DNA of 64,000 nucleotides, taken from the NCBI RefSeq assembly GCF_013359935.1, contig NZ_JABMCB010000202.1:248001-312000 (forward strand). The letters run 5' to 3'. The notes beneath the pieces are model-generated. The model searched no databases, was not told the DNA's origin, and saw nothing but the letters and a program-made list of their open reading frames with translations. Shown piece by piece: positions 18,801 through 28,248 of this stretch. Each line of letters begins with the position of its first letter. The first letter of the stretch is position 1. Made by a program: the position numbers and the translations under genes. This stretch comes from Paenibacillus xylanilyticus. GTDB lineage: Bacteria > Bacillota > Bacilli > Paenibacillales > Paenibacillaceae.

Positions 18801-21800
18801 AGAATACCGGAGCCATTAACCGAAGGCTTCATGTCCATACGGACACCTGTGATATATGCAGGCTCAAAGGTCGTTGTATTGTACTGATTAAGCTCATTGC
18901 CAAGTCCCTTTATGGCCCGCGGGGTATACCATTTCCCATCTTCGCCGCGAAGCATAAGCTGCATATCCTTCGGTCGGAAGTTCCCGCCGTTGTCCTGAAA
19001 AACATATACATCCATGGAAGAAGCCAGGAATGGCTGATCCCATTCATACGTCACCCATGCCGGATCTCCTTCTCTACCCCAGTTATGCCATGCACTGTTG
19101 GTTGCACCGCGGTTCGGCGAGAAATCTGAAGAGCTCTTAGGTTCAATGCCGTTATTCATTGCTTCCGGATATCCGTCGCCACCAGAGAAGCTAGCGGACG
19201 CTTTGGCCGTCAGCGCTGCATTCTGCAGTCCTGTATTCACGACATATACGGTAGCCCGAACCTCCAGTACACTACCAATGACGTTTCCCCTGGCTTCAAA
19301 TTGGCCTGCACTAGCATAGCGGTCCGGATCAATAGCATCCCAAGCGATTTCCTGCTCAAGATACCCGTCCTCTGACAGAATATAGATTTGTCTGGGGAGT
19401 TCTGGTTCAGTATCCTTTTTGGTCACTACGCTGAGTGCCCGGTAAACATCAACTGTATCTTCCTTGATCTCTATCGTTACATCCTTACTGGCCTTCTTGT
19501 CTCCGTCTGCCGCACTGAACGTAAACGAGTAGGTGCCTGCCATGCTTACACGCGCATAGGCCGCTGCTTTGTCACCATCAACAAATGAAATGTCGGCTGA
19601 ACCTTCAGGCTTTTGCTTGACGGTCCAAGAGTACTTCAACTGGGGTTCTTCTGCCTCGCTATGCACAGGGTCAGGAATGGCCTCCCCGGACAATACTACG
19701 ATACTGTTATTGGCAACATCCTGAACCGCGGTCACTTGGCCAATTGATGGAGGCTGTTTATCCGGAGGAGAAGCCAGTTCGAAGATTAACTGGCTGGATC
19801 CAGTCAGTTGTCCATCACTTGCGCTAAGCTTAACCGTATAAGAGCCTGCTTTGGTACCCGTAGCCTGTGTAATGCTTGCTTTCGGATGAGTAAAGGTTAG
19901 CTTGCCGCCTTCCGGGGCGCTGACCACTTCCCATTGATAAGACAGAGTTCCTTCCGGCGCGCCATCATCGGTTACAATCCCATTCAGCATAAATGGAAGT
20001 AACGCCTGTGGATGTTGTGTCGCCAGATCTACAGTGATTTGCGGAGCTTCATTTTCACCGCCGGCTGACTTTTCAATAATCAATTCAGCACGCTGCACGC
20101 TACCCAGCTGAAACATGGCAACGCCTTCATTATTCTGAACATAGAACTGTCCGGCAGCTGCACCATTCAGCTTCATGGAATAGTATCCATTCTCCATCCC
20201 CACTCCATCGAACAAAATCCGTGAAGTATGCTCTTTCCCTGAGGGATTCAGGAGCTGGAGAGTAAAACCCTTACCATCTTTTTGAATTTGCGCGCTTTCC
20301 ACTTTATCGCTTTCCAGCTCCAAATAGATTTTCTCATCGATCAGATTGATCCGCTTGCCGAAACCGTCTTTTGGCGTAATGTTGTAGCTGTCTCCTTCGT
20401 CACTCACCAGCGCTCCATAACCGAATAGCCCGAATATCGGATCTGTAACAATATCGGAGCTGATGCTGAGAAGGGAACCATAGAGGCCTTCTTCCGATTC
20501 ACCCGAAAAATCATTCCAGCCGTTACTCATGACGCGTGAGCCGCCATCGTATACGTCCTTAGTACCCGTGCCTCCTTTATACATCGAATATCTCCAAGAG
20601 GTGCTGCCAACTGAATTAGCCGAAATCTGACCCATATTGACGGCGTTAAAGTTCGAAATCTTCGCGGCATAATTGCGCTGCTGTGCAATTGCCTTCTGCT
20701 CCACCGATCTGCCATCATTCTCATACCTTAGCCAGTCATCCATAATGTATCCTGCTAAAGACGCAGTATATTGGAAATTCCACCAGCCTTCACCGCCGCG
20801 GAAAACGGGCACGGAATAATGGAACCATGTAGGTTGAATCCCGCGCATAGCACGTGTTTTCCAGTCGGCCATTTCCATACTTCTCTCAGCTGCACCTGTA
20901 AGCGCGTCTGCAGGATAGTACGTGCGCAGCGCCTTCGCTGCTGCATAAGCCCCTTCTTCGCCAGTATTATCATATTCAAATTCCGAGCCGTAAGGATAAG
21001 TGGCTCTCGTCATATTCCGTCCCTTGTCGAGGGCGAACTTCTTCTGCAGATTGCCTGACTCGGTCTGCATCCCCTCTTCCTTCAGTGCTTCAATCATATC
21101 CGGGATTTGCTGCTCGCCATAGAAGCCGATGGCCCCGGTGGAAACACGCTTATAGTAGATGTTATAAGCTTTCTCCAGATAAAACTGAGGCGATTCCCGG
21201 TACTCGATCAGATTGGGATATGCCTTCTGAATCCGATACATGTTGAAGAATCCGGTAGCTTCCATGATTTCGGAGAACGTACGTGTATAAGGCTTATCTT
21301 TGTCGGTGTACGCTCCTGAATCTTTCAGCCAGTTCGCAACGATGTAGTTATCCTGAGTATTCTTCATGTATCGTTCCCACATGAAGTCGATCAGGTATGT
21401 CTCGATAGAGCGAATTTCATCGGGATTGGGGGCCAAATAGTTCTTCATCGTCATGAAGTTGATGTTGTCATGGCTCCAGTCATCTCCCCAATGACTTATG
21501 TTGAGATCGATGCCGCTTGAAAGATACCAGTCGAAATAGTTACCGTAAGTCGGACTTTCCGGGTTCTTATCCTGTGTTCGCTGAACCATGAATTCGGAAT
21601 GGGCATCCGAGATGGCATCCAGCTCGGCTAGAACATTGAATTCAAATTGTGTGAATTTATCCACCGATTCGTTTCCGTCCTTCAGCTTATATTCGATACG
21701 CACGCTGTTGTTGCCGACCGAATCAAACTGAAGTGAATAGATATGATGCTGTTCACCATTGACGATCGTAGTCTCTACAAACTCTACCGACTCGTTGTAA

Positions 21801-23155
21801 CCCGGGTTCCCGTCAGGGAGTCCACGTCCGCTCCGCGAGTTGTCAACCATTTCCTTTCTGCTCTTTCCAGGCTTGATATCCGGAATATGCGCTTCGTCAA
21901 ACGGATCATTCACTGCCACATTCTGAATATCGATGGACTGTATATCAACGATACTGTCGTCATAGTGCAGGTCTAGCTTTACAGGCATATTGATCGCTGT
22001 CTGGAAGCCCGGCACCGCTACGGCATCAATCATGCCTGATTTATATAAGATGGACCGGAGATTGGCTTCACGATCCTCCATCGAGGTCGAACTGTTATTT
22101 GGGCTTTTTGCGCTTTCCTGCGGCGTATTGTCGCCTCCACGGACGGCAGAGAATTTGAACTTATACGTCTTGGACTCATCCGGTCCTAGGACGAGGCTGG
22201 AAGCATCGGTAAAGTATCCGCGTCCCGTTTTTTGAATATCTTTGGAGTGGATATAGAGCACATTCAGCCCCGGATACCAACCGCCACTGTCCCCTGTCCA
22301 GTTCTTAAAGGTATCTGCAGCACGCCGCTCTCCCGCTTCATGCATCCAATAATCCACATACTCGATTCGAGCTCCGCTTTCCGGTACCGGGGTGAAGAGC
22401 ATATAGTTCCCCTCACCACTGGTGCGGATAGCATAAGAGTACCCGCTGTCAGCACCTGCGAAATTATGCACCGTCACACGGTCATCATAGGTATCGGATA
22501 AGGTCTGGTATTTGTTATTCCAAGGCATCGGCAAGCCGATATCCCCGAATTCAATATATTGGTTGCTCTTGTTCTTCAGCGTAATTTCCCAAAGCATTGA
22601 ACCATCATTAGTCTCCATATCAAAAACGGATTTCACATCGAAGCCCTTCATTACCCGCTGGTCTGTAGAGTTCAGGTTCTGTCCAATAAAGTTGACTTCT
22701 ACCTTCTTGCCGTCTGCTGATGCTGTCTTGTTAATGTAGGGGTTATCAGGATTAATGGTCGAATATTGTGTGGATCCCCCGGCAGCCAATGTTTTATTGG
22801 TATCAACTTCTACAAAGCCCTCCCTGTTGTCAGGGAATTGTCCATCGGCATCCACACGGTAAGAGAAGATCATTTCACCCATCCACTGGTGCTGGGTACC
22901 ATTCTGCGGTGACATCGTGTTAGGGAGGACGAAATTGATCGGCTCTCCCTGTTTATTCACAGGATTGTTGTTGATATAGAGCTCTTCAATCTGGCCTAAA
23001 TCGCCGACTTTTGCCGACAGGCTGGCATTGGAGATACCGGTCTTTACTGCGGTCGCCGCAACCTCAGGCAAAGCGCTAACCTGCAACGGCAGACTTGGAA
23101 AAGCAAGCAGTAGCGCGATCACCAGCGGCTTCCACTTCTTCGAAATCATTGTCAT
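15839..23155 (-). CDS. Giant secreted multidomain SLH protein, probable polysaccharide-degrading enzyme (DUF5695-like N-terminus)
   Basis: This protein of 2438 residues has a signal peptide (WKPLVIALLLAFPSLPLQVSA). Positions below are counted from an upstream in-frame start at 23182. Residues 40-1040 form a large region of the kind I recall as DUF5695, with an aromatic-rich helical half that suggests a glycoside hydrolase-like barrel; no catalytic residues can be named. Next come two PKD/Ig-like domains (1043-1240), a bacterial Ig-like domain (about 1260-1315), two F5/8-type carbohydrate-binding domains (about 1317-1466 and 1541-1686) separated by a FIVAR-like helical segment, four repeats of about 80 residues with DGKI..MEYR..GLxxGxYxVRY (1704-2026), a Pro/Thr linker, a domain common before SLH modules, and three SLH modules (2266-2447). 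AGGAGG lies 5 nt before the ATG at 23155. The SLH modules should tether it to the cell wall. Confidence 0.85.
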   Translation of the reverse strand: MTMISKKWKPLVIALLLAFPSLPLQVSALPEVAATAVKTGISNASLSAKVGDLGQIEELYINNNPVNKQGEPINFVLPNTMSPQNGTQHQWMGEMIFSYRVDADGQFPDNREGFVEVDTNKTLAAGGSTQYSTINPDNPYINKTASADGKKVEVNFIGQNLNSTDQRVMKGFDVKSVFDMETNDGSMLWEITLKNKSNQYIEFGDIGLPMPWNNKYQTLSDTYDDRVTVHNFAGADSGYSYAIRTSGEGNYMLFTPVPESGARIEYVDYWMHEAGERRAADTFKNWTGDSGGWYPGLNVLYIHSKDIQKTGRGYFTDASSLVLGPDESKTYKFKFSAVRGGDNTPQESAKSPNNSSTSMEDREANLRSILYKSGMIDAVAVPGFQTAINMPVKLDLHYDDSIVDIQSIDIQNVAVNDPFDEAHIPDIKPGKSRKEMVDNSRSGRGLPDGNPGYNESVEFVETTIVNGEQHHIYSLQFDSVGNNSVRIEYKLKDGNESVDKFTQFEFNVLAELDAISDAHSEFMVQRTQDKNPESPTYGNYFDWYLSSGIDLNISHWGDDWSHDNINFMTMKNYLAPNPDEIRSIETYLIDFMWERYMKNTQDNYIVANWLKDSGAYTDKDKPYTRTFSEIMEATGFFNMYRIQKAYPNLIEYRESPQFYLEKAYNIYYKRVSTGAIGFYGEQQIPDMIEALKEEGMQTESGNLQKKFALDKGRNMTRATYPYGSEFEYDNTGEEGAYAAAKALRTYYPADALTGAAERSMEMADWKTRAMRGIQPTWFHYSVPVFRGGEGWWNFQYTASLAGYIMDDWLRYENDGRSVEQKAIAQQRNYAAKISNFNAVNMGQISANSVGSTSWRYSMYKGGTGTKDVYDGGSRVMSNGWNDFSGESEEGLYGSLLSISSDIVTDPIFGLFGYGALVSDEGDSYNITPKDGFGKRINLIDEKIYLELESDKVESAQIQKDGKGFTLQLLNPSGKEHTSRILFDGVGMENGYYSMKLNGAAAGQFYVQNNEGVAMFQLGSVQRAELIIEKSAGGENEAPQITVDLATQHPQALLPFMLNGIVTDDGAPEGTLSYQWEVVSAPEGGKLTFTHPKASITQATGTKAGSYTVKLSASDGQLTGSSQLIFELASPPDKQPPSIGQVTAVQDVANNSIVVLSGEAIPDPVHSEAEEPQLKYSWTVKQKPEGSADISFVDGDKAAAYARVSMAGTYSFTFSAADGDKKASKDVTIEIKEDTVDVYRALSVVTKKDTEPELPRQIYILSEDGYLEQEIAWDAIDPDRYASAGQFEARGNVIGSVLEVRATVYVVNTGLQNAALTAKASASFSGGDGYPEAMNNGIEPKSSSDFSPNRGATNSAWHNWGREGDPAWVTYEWDQPFLASSMDVYVFQDNGGNFRPKDMQLMLRGEDGKWYTPRAIKGLGNELNQYNTTTFEPAYITGVRMDMKPSVNGSGILEWKVNGYTGAVDKSELIKVYNYVNTLNALNFADPGLAPIEAAKAEASAVIKNMNATDGEITLALEKLLTDLRLLNPRDGNMAFLANASSSYTSPWESLAAVNDGKKDGNNIPHWGTWGHEGAEEWVQYEWPQGASIRSSNLVMWSDAGGIKPPTQMVYSYIPADSATDEWVTAGMVTEGIKVVEHSPAESFNPYTFDPVLNVKAVRVTLTKQSQAGDTGVGLWEWEVLRVGSTQDREAPVTPAGVAPSVLHGDDGKLIGVTTEMEYKKEGEEEYTAIAGTEVTGLTTGKYYVRYMKTGSLSASLDKEVVIPEGQTQEQAAPDASGWVISHANSDTDIKGKIEGLNDTMEYRKLGEEDYTPVKGSSISDLEPGSYQIRYAATDSLKASPPVTVDIHNEAKEDREAPTAEGLIITPPTTAGGNDGRIENVTADMEYRKVDQGGYMTVSGTSIEGLKAGSYELRYAGTDMSNPSPAILIVVPDGTKQEQNPPSSAEVKAVNVSAAGAKDGKITGVSPVMEYRQEGGDAGSWNAITGTEVTGLRNGIYEVRYKETATHYASQSLTVVISNPVINPKPTETPPSTNAPVSVTAPSPTPENIKVEGNLIKILATKADNKTGIAKGVPIQQEDLNKALEHAKANSSNVRTLLVEITKAEGANAYAVELPAAALTADHGNIKIEINTEFGTITVPSNLLKHASGAKSVELALSRLDTAKLHSEVKSVTISRPVIALTVHLDGVETVALNAPAEIRLPYAPGVEELTNSSYLTVSYVAVNSTFVQLLNGKYDSALQAMVFPVTNTGEYAVVYTKKFFNDVIKDSWYAPAVETMASKGFIDGTSATSFSPGQKVTRGEYLAWLVRTLDLTAEFNTTFSDIERTDLYYEEIGIAKALGIALGSNGSFHPEKEIARQDLAVLTMRALRAVGKTEQNGTAEDLKRFTDAVNVAKYAVDDMAAMVKMGFINGRSNVTLSPAGTTTRAEAAQVLYKIFSQL

Positions 23156-23454
23156 TATAACCTCCTGTATACATGTGATCATATCAATTAGGGGATTAAT
23201 TCACTTAAACCGGTAAGTATAGCCCTTCTAAAAATACCTTTGACCGATCAATCGAAAATGACGCTCATGCTTTCGTTTAAAGTAGAATCTCTAAGTAGTT
23301 TGTTAAGATAATCGAATCCTGTAACCTTTACTCCACCATCGTTTAGCATCCCTTCAGATGATCATTGAATGCCCCACCTCCTAGTTCGAGGACAGAGGCA
23401 AAAAACATGAATGAAGCTTGGGACAACCATTTCGTCATATAGAGGAAGTTTACT
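23156..23454. other. Gap upstream of the giant gene
   Basis: The region must hold the promoter of the giant gene (minus strand). On the minus strand near 23370-23395 an AGGAGG is followed at about 8 nt by ATG and, two codons later, TGA, which may be a scar of a lost gene start. Nothing else could be supported. Confidence 0.35.
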
Positions 23455-23724
23455 TTAACCTTTCACCCCGCCAACCGTGAGACCTGAGATAAAGTAGCGC
23501 TGAAAGAGCAGAAACAGAATCAAGATGGGTACAATGGCAAGCACGGCTCCTGAGATCAGTTCCTCATAATGATTGCCCAGTGGGGATACGAAGGAAGCCA
23601 GCCCAATCGGCAAGGTAAATTGCTCCGTTGTCCGCAGCACAATGAGCGGCCAAAGAAAGTTATTCCAGCTGTTCATGGCCTGCAAGATGGCAATTGCCCC
23701 TTGCCAATTTCGTAAGCGCTTTAT
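23455..23724 (-). pseudogene. C-terminal remnant of a sugar ABC permease (MalG-like)
   Basis: The frame, open only from a TAA at 23725-23727, gives about 89 residues that match the C-terminal third of a MalG/AraQ-type permease: NWQGAIAILQAMNSWNNFLW, then LISGAVLAIVPILILFLLFQ and the family-typical end YFISGLTVGGVKG. A normal permease has about 275-300 residues. The N-terminal two thirds, the partner permease and the binding protein are absent, and an AraC gene starts 34 nt away in the opposite direction. A deletion has removed most of an importer operon here. Confidence 0.82.
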
Positions 23725-23757
23725 TTAGTATGTTACTTGTTGTATCATAAAAAATAA

Positions 23758-24732
23758 ATGCTCGATGCCAACATGAATTTTAAATATTTCAACCTGTTCG
23801 GAGGTGCCGGTTTGGACTCGCCCATCCTACATTTCATCACCCCGCCCATTCCCTATTTTATTGATTGCGGACGTGCTTATTACGAAGCCGGTGAATACCA
23901 CATCAGCCGTAGTGACATCGGTGTCTTCGACCTGATTGTTGTTACACGTGGTTCACTCGCTATTAGTGAGAACGGGACAGAATGGCTTCTAAAGCAAGGA
24001 GAAGCACTGATCCTTAAGCCGGATGGACACCATTACGGCAGCGCTGCCTGTAAGGCGGAAACGGAAATGATCTGGATTCATTTTCAAACCTATGGCAGCT
24101 GGAGAGAGTCTGCGAACATGGACGAATGCCTCGCCAATCAGGCCGAACTAATCGAGACACATAAGGTAAGCGCGTATCTGAACCACTGTGATGTCTGTTC
24201 CATCTTCATCCCCAAACATATACACATTGTAACCAAAGACATGGAACTGCTGGAGCATTTCTCTCAACTCGATCAGGAGCCTCAGTCCATGCGCAACTGG
24301 AAACGACAGGCGACCTTCCAGCAATTTATGCAGCATCTGGACCTTGGGCTGTCCTCACTGTCCGACGTTGCCGCCATTCGGATTGCCGAGAAAATTGAAC
24401 TCTACATCCGCCACAATTACCCTCTACCGATCTCCAATCCATTGCTGCAAAAGGAACTCAACTATCATCCAAACTATCTCGCGCGCAGCATGCTGAAAGT
24501 GTATGGCATGACACCCATGGAATATCTGCTGCATTACAGAATCGAACAGGCCAAAAAGCTGCTGCTGCAAACCGCCTGGTCCGTTGCTCGTATCGCCGAA
24601 GAGATCGGCTTCAATCATGTATCCTATTTCTCTTCCTGTTTCTCCAAAAAAGAGGGCATCTCTCCTTCCAACTTCCGCAGCAAGTTCACCAATAGAGAAA
24701 ATAAACCAACTCATTCAGAACGGATACCCTGA
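23758..24732 (+). CDS. AraC-family regulator with cupin-like sensor domain
   Basis: The N-terminal half is a cupin-type ligand domain (LIVVTRGSLAISENG, LKQGEALILKPDGHHYG). The C-terminal about 100 residues hold the two helix-turn-helix units, ending AWSVARIAEEIGFNHVSYFS and ISPSNFRSKF. There are two possible starts, at 23758 and 23773, neither with a strong ribosome binding site, perhaps because the upstream sequence was altered by the deletion that truncated the neighbouring permease. It probably once controlled that importer and perhaps the GH127 gene. Confidence 0.82.
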   Translation: MLDANMNFKYFNLFGGAGLDSPILHFITPPIPYFIDCGRAYYEAGEYHISRSDIGVFDLIVVTRGSLAISENGTEWLLKQGEALILKPDGHHYGSAACKAETEMIWIHFQTYGSWRESANMDECLANQAELIETHKVSAYLNHCDVCSIFIPKHIHIVTKDMELLEHFSQLDQEPQSMRNWKRQATFQQFMQHLDLGLSSLSDVAAIRIAEKIELYIRHNYPLPISNPLLQKELNYHPNYLARSMLKVYGMTPMEYLLHYRIEQAKKLLLQTAWSVARIAEEIGFNHVSYFSSCFSKKEGISPSNFRSKFTNRENKPTHSERIP

Positions 24733-24743
24733 ACATTAAAAAA

Positions 24744-24812
24744 CGTCCGATCCCCAGAGATCGCGTTATCCCGTAACACGCCTTCTGGGTCTATCGGACG
24801 CTTTCCCTTTTT
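24744..24812 (+). terminator. Terminator after the AraC gene
   Basis: CGTCCGAT (24744-24751) pairs with ATCGGACG (24793-24800), with CCAGA/TCTGG inside the loop able to extend pairing, followed by CTTTCCCTTTTTT. It lies directly after the AraC stop. Confidence 0.75.
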
Positions 24813-24822
24813 TGTCTATCCT

Positions 24823-24945
24823 TTATGAAGAAGTACCTTTCAACCTAAGCTTCACCTTGCCCTGCTTCTGGTTCCTGTTCCGCAGTACTGGTAATCTACT
24901 GTGACCAGCTTTACTGTTCCTCGAACGGTAAATTCCTCGTAGACA
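24823..24945 (-). pseudogene. Possible decayed gene tail downstream of GH127
   Basis: Minus-strand frames here read as VYEEFTVRGTVKLV and, after a frame change, RNRNQKQGKVKLRLKGTSS before a TAA. This resembles the end of a glycosidase beta-sandwich (compare the GH127 end PYFTWANRDEGEMSVWI). It may be the tail of a lost paralogue. The evidence is weak. Confidence 0.25.
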
Positions 24946-24950
24946 TCCCC

Positions 24951-26935
24951 TTATTCGCACTCCCGAATCCAAACGCTCATTTCTCCTTCATCCCGATTGG
25001 CCCAAGTGAAGTAGGGAATGAAGCAAAGATTGGAAGGCTGGGCATCCCAGTGGACATCACTGCGATACAGATGTGTTCCCCAGTCTTCATGGGATACTAT
25101 TCGCTGCCCAATGGTTGTAAATGCCGGAACCCCCAGAGGCATCTGATCCCCGCTACCGATATGAAACTGGGCGTCCCGGGGCAGCTGAATGCGATGCAAT
25201 CCTCGGCCATTGTCGACTTCTTCGAGACAGTACATAAACGGTCCCCGCTGTATGGCTACTTTTCCGAAAGTGGCTCTGATGTGATCATGTCCTTTCATCC
25301 GCAGCACTTCATAGGGAAGCGAAGCCTGATTTCATCATCGGCTTTCCACGTACGGGTCACCTTCATGTAACCGCATTCAAAAGTAAACCCATCCTGTTCT
25401 GTCTTCTCCCCATTAATCCACAGCTCGGGAATTTCGCACCAGTCCGGCTTTCTCAGAGCTACCGTAAACTCCATACCCTCTAGGGAATCAGGCCGAACGA
25501 TCAGCTTCACTTCTCCGGTGGAGGTATAGTCAGACGCCATAGTTAGCGCTGCTTTTCTATCCTTCAGTGTGAATTCCCCTTCCCCGCCGATATACAATTG
25601 CACATACAACGTAGCCTGTTCCACAACTGGGGTATACACGTATTGATCCAATGAGGCCAGTAATCGTGCAATGTTCGGCGGACAGCAGGCACAGCCAAAC
25701 CACCCTTGCCTACGTGTTCGCACGTGAGCATAATTAGGATTCACACGTTGAATCTCCGGATCGACTTCAAGCGGATTCACATAGAAGAAGCGTTGACCAT
25801 CCAAGGACATCCCGCTAATCACCGTATTGTACAGAGCCCGCTCCATAACGTCCGCATACCGGCTATCCGGCTTCATCTGAAGCATGCGCTTCGCCCAAAA
25901 GATCAGGCCAATCGAGGCACAAGTCTCTGCGTAGGCCGTATCTCCCGGCAGGTCATAATCGCCTGTAAATGCTTCTTCTTTTGCTGATGAACCAATGCTT
26001 CCCGTAATGTACATTCGCTTGCTCACGGTGTTGCTCCACAATCGTTCACAGGCTTCTTTCAGTGATGTTTCCCCCGTCTTTGCAGCTACATCTGCCATAG
26101 CCGCACACATGTACACCAGTCGAACCGCATGGCCTTCAGCTGTCGACTGCTCCCTAATGGGGAGATGAGACTGGGAGTAGGTGTGCTTATGCACCATGTC
26201 CAACTCGCCAAAATGTACGGTACGGCCCCTTTGTTCCCATTCCTCTACAAAAAAATGCGGACTCGCTCCCCGCTGATCCAGAAAATAACGGCTTAGTTCG
26301 AGATATTTCTCTTCCTTTGTCGTCTCATACAGCTTAAAGAGTGCAAGTTCAATCTCCTGATGCCCATCATAACCAGGCAATTGTCCCGGCTCTGTACCAA
26401 ACACGGTGCCTATATGATCTGCCAGACGAATAACCACATCCAGAAGCATGCGCTTGCCAGTGGCATGATAGTACGCCACACCAGCCTCAATCATATGTCC
26501 TGCGCAGTAAAGTTCATGGCATTCGGCGAGGTTTGTCCATCGCGCCCCAGGTTCACGCAAGGTAAAGTAGGTGTTCAAGTAACCATCAGCCTGCTGCGCC
26601 TGTGCTATGGTCTCAACAACGGAGTCCACGAGGACTTCCAGTTCCGGATCGGGCTTCGCAGAGAGCAGGTACGCAGCTGCTTCAATCCATTTTGCAACAT
26701 CGCTGTCCTGAAATACCATCCCATAATGAACGCCCTCTTCCACTCCTGCAGCGATGCGGAAATTCCGAATGGCCCGGCTTGGTTCAGCTCCTTCGATACG
26801 GTCATTGAGCGCTTCCCATTGGTAGGGAACAACCACGTTGCGGACCAGTTCTATATAATGTGACCAGAATGGATCATTGATTTTATGGCTATACCCTGGT
26901 GTCTGTGGATAAAGCGGTACATCTGGTTTTGTCAT
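24951..26935 (-). pseudogene. GH127 beta-L-arabinofuranosidase, disrupted by a frameshift
   Basis: The two frames together give about 660 residues, the usual length of GH127 (DUF1680) enzymes, which remove beta-L-arabinofuranose. The barrel carries AECHELYCAGH, a TCASIG block with a Zn-ligand Glu/Cys pair, and GWFGCACCPPNIARL, whose Cys cluster holds the nucleophile. At 25305-25310 the reading changes: frame one ends RFPMKCCG-stop, while the family sequence continues in the next frame as VLRMKGHDHIRATFGKVAIQ. One missing G in ATG(G)AAGTG would restore it. The break removes the last about 118 residues, a beta-sandwich. AAGGAGAGG precedes the ATG at 26935. It is either a true recent pseudogene or a base-calling error. 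Confidence 0.85.
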
Positions 26936-27284
26936 GGGAACCTCTCCTTGTTCTATTCAATATCCTTATTTTACAAATCATTACATCAGGGTGAAATCAT
27001 CATTTCCAACTGAAATTTATATGATTACAACCTTGCACGAGCGCCTTCCTTGCTGCCATTGTTCTTATTCAGTCTTTTCTCCACAAACGAGTGTTGAAGT
27101 TCTTTCAGTAATCCCAGGAATAGCTACATAAAACATCGTGGGATTCATTAGTACAATAAATATTCTAAACATCCAGATTAGCAATAAACTATCCTACCGA
27201 TTACCTCAACAAAGGAAAACTATTTATTGCCAGCCGTCTTTAATAAAATTAATATTCCATCTTTTATTGAAGATTCAAAAGAAA
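26936..27284. other. AT-rich gap upstream of GH127
   Basis: This 350-nt stretch should hold the GH127 promoter on the minus strand. No clear promoter boxes, repeats or small genes could be supported. Confidence 0.35.
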
Positions 27285-27308
27285 AACCACCTAATTGATT
27301 AGGTGGTT
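27285..27308 (-). terminator. Rho-independent terminator
   Basis: AACCACCTAAT pairs perfectly with ATTAGGTGGTT across a 2-nt loop, and on the minus strand it is followed by TTTCTTTT. It ends the minus-strand transcription unit coming from 28248. Confidence 0.85.
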
Positions 27309-27380
27309 GATACGGAACTAATGTTTACCAATTGTGATATCGCTTAAGTGTGTATACGAATGTATTTTCTGATCAATTCC

Positions 27381-27602
27381 TCAATCAGACGATAGTTGCT
27401 CAATATTGACATCTACTGCATCGGTGTCCAAGACCACTCTATCACCTTGAAGATTTCTTACAGGGGCAGGTACGACGAGATTTGGTTTTTTAACCAAAGC
27501 TTCTAGCCAAATAAGCTCTATGCAATATTCCCTTTTGATTGAATGGAAATCGTTGTGATTTGGATTTTGATAAGTACCCTGAAAGAGTCTCGCGGACTCC
27601 AT
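27381..27602 (-). pseudogene. Fragment of an APH-type phosphotransferase
   Basis: The 73 residues include ELIWLEALVKKPNLVVPAPV, which reads like the ELxWLxALxxDTxLxVPxPV segment in the N-lobe of aminoglycoside-phosphotransferase-fold kinases (family memory). Such proteins have about 300 residues; the ATP loop before it and the catalytic lobe after it are missing. No ribosome binding site precedes the ATG. It looks like an internal remnant. Confidence 0.45.
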
Positions 27603-27636
27603 GAAAAGAATTGATCCAGTAGAGCAAATCCTTATT

Positions 27637-28248
27637 CTAATTCTTCAATTGCTTGAGCGTGGTTATCCAGATCCTGAAACCTGTCACCCACAGCGTCAAA
27701 GCAGAACCGAAACCGATAAAAGTAGACCTCGCAATTAGAGATACATCGCCAAAAGTGGTATTCAGTGGTATAAACAAAGAAATGATGCCTAGAATACTGA
27801 GCACTATACCTGTACCATAATAAAAATTCTGTCGAAACAATCGAGCTAAAGGAAAAAAATGAATACCAACAATGATAGCCATGATCGGGAAAAAGACTTC
27901 AAAATGATCGAATAAGTTACAAAGCACACTTGCAATCAATATTGCCAGACCTTCTAAACCAAAGATCATACCAAATTTTCGATTAATTCTGTTCCACTTT
28001 TCCCTCTCTTTCTCTGCAGTGACATTGTTCATGTTACGTGCTTTCCCAAATAGTGAAATAGCTCCGATTAGCAATGTTAATGTCACAATACCTGAAAGAA
28101 CAAGCAGCCAAGGAGCTCCCAGTTTATTTGAACCAATAATACCAATTGCAGACCAAAGCGCTCCAAAAAAAGTCATGAACATTACCCCGTTTGCAGCTCC
28201 AAAAACAGCAGCTTTCGGTGGTTTTACTAAATGTTCCATACTAACCAT
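27637..28248 (-). CDS. Conserved integral membrane protein, unknown function
   Basis: The protein of about 200 residues has roughly six hydrophobic segments: two near 15-65, then GMIFGLEGLAILIASVLCNL, FFPIMAIIVGIHFFPLA, YGTGIVLSILGIISLFIPL and a last one near 175-195. It vaguely resembles the DUF7010 kind of membrane protein, which I cannot confirm. GTAGGAG lies just before two possible starts, at 28248 (2-nt spacing) and 28239 (about 11 nt). The terminator at 27285 lies downstream. Confidence 0.65.
   Translation of the reverse strand: MVSMEHLVKPPKAAVFGAANGVMFMTFFGALWSAIGIIGSNKLGAPWLLVLSGIVTLTLLIGAISLFGKARNMNNVTAEKEREKWNRINRKFGMIFGLEGLAILIASVLCNLFDHFEVFFPIMAIIVGIHFFPLARLFRQNFYYGTGIVLSILGIISLFIPLNTTFGDVSLIARSTFIGFGSALTLWVTGFRIWITTLKQLKN

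Noticed and set aside
23716-23729. cre site at the permease remnant boundary
   Set aside because: Three defined consensus positions do not match.
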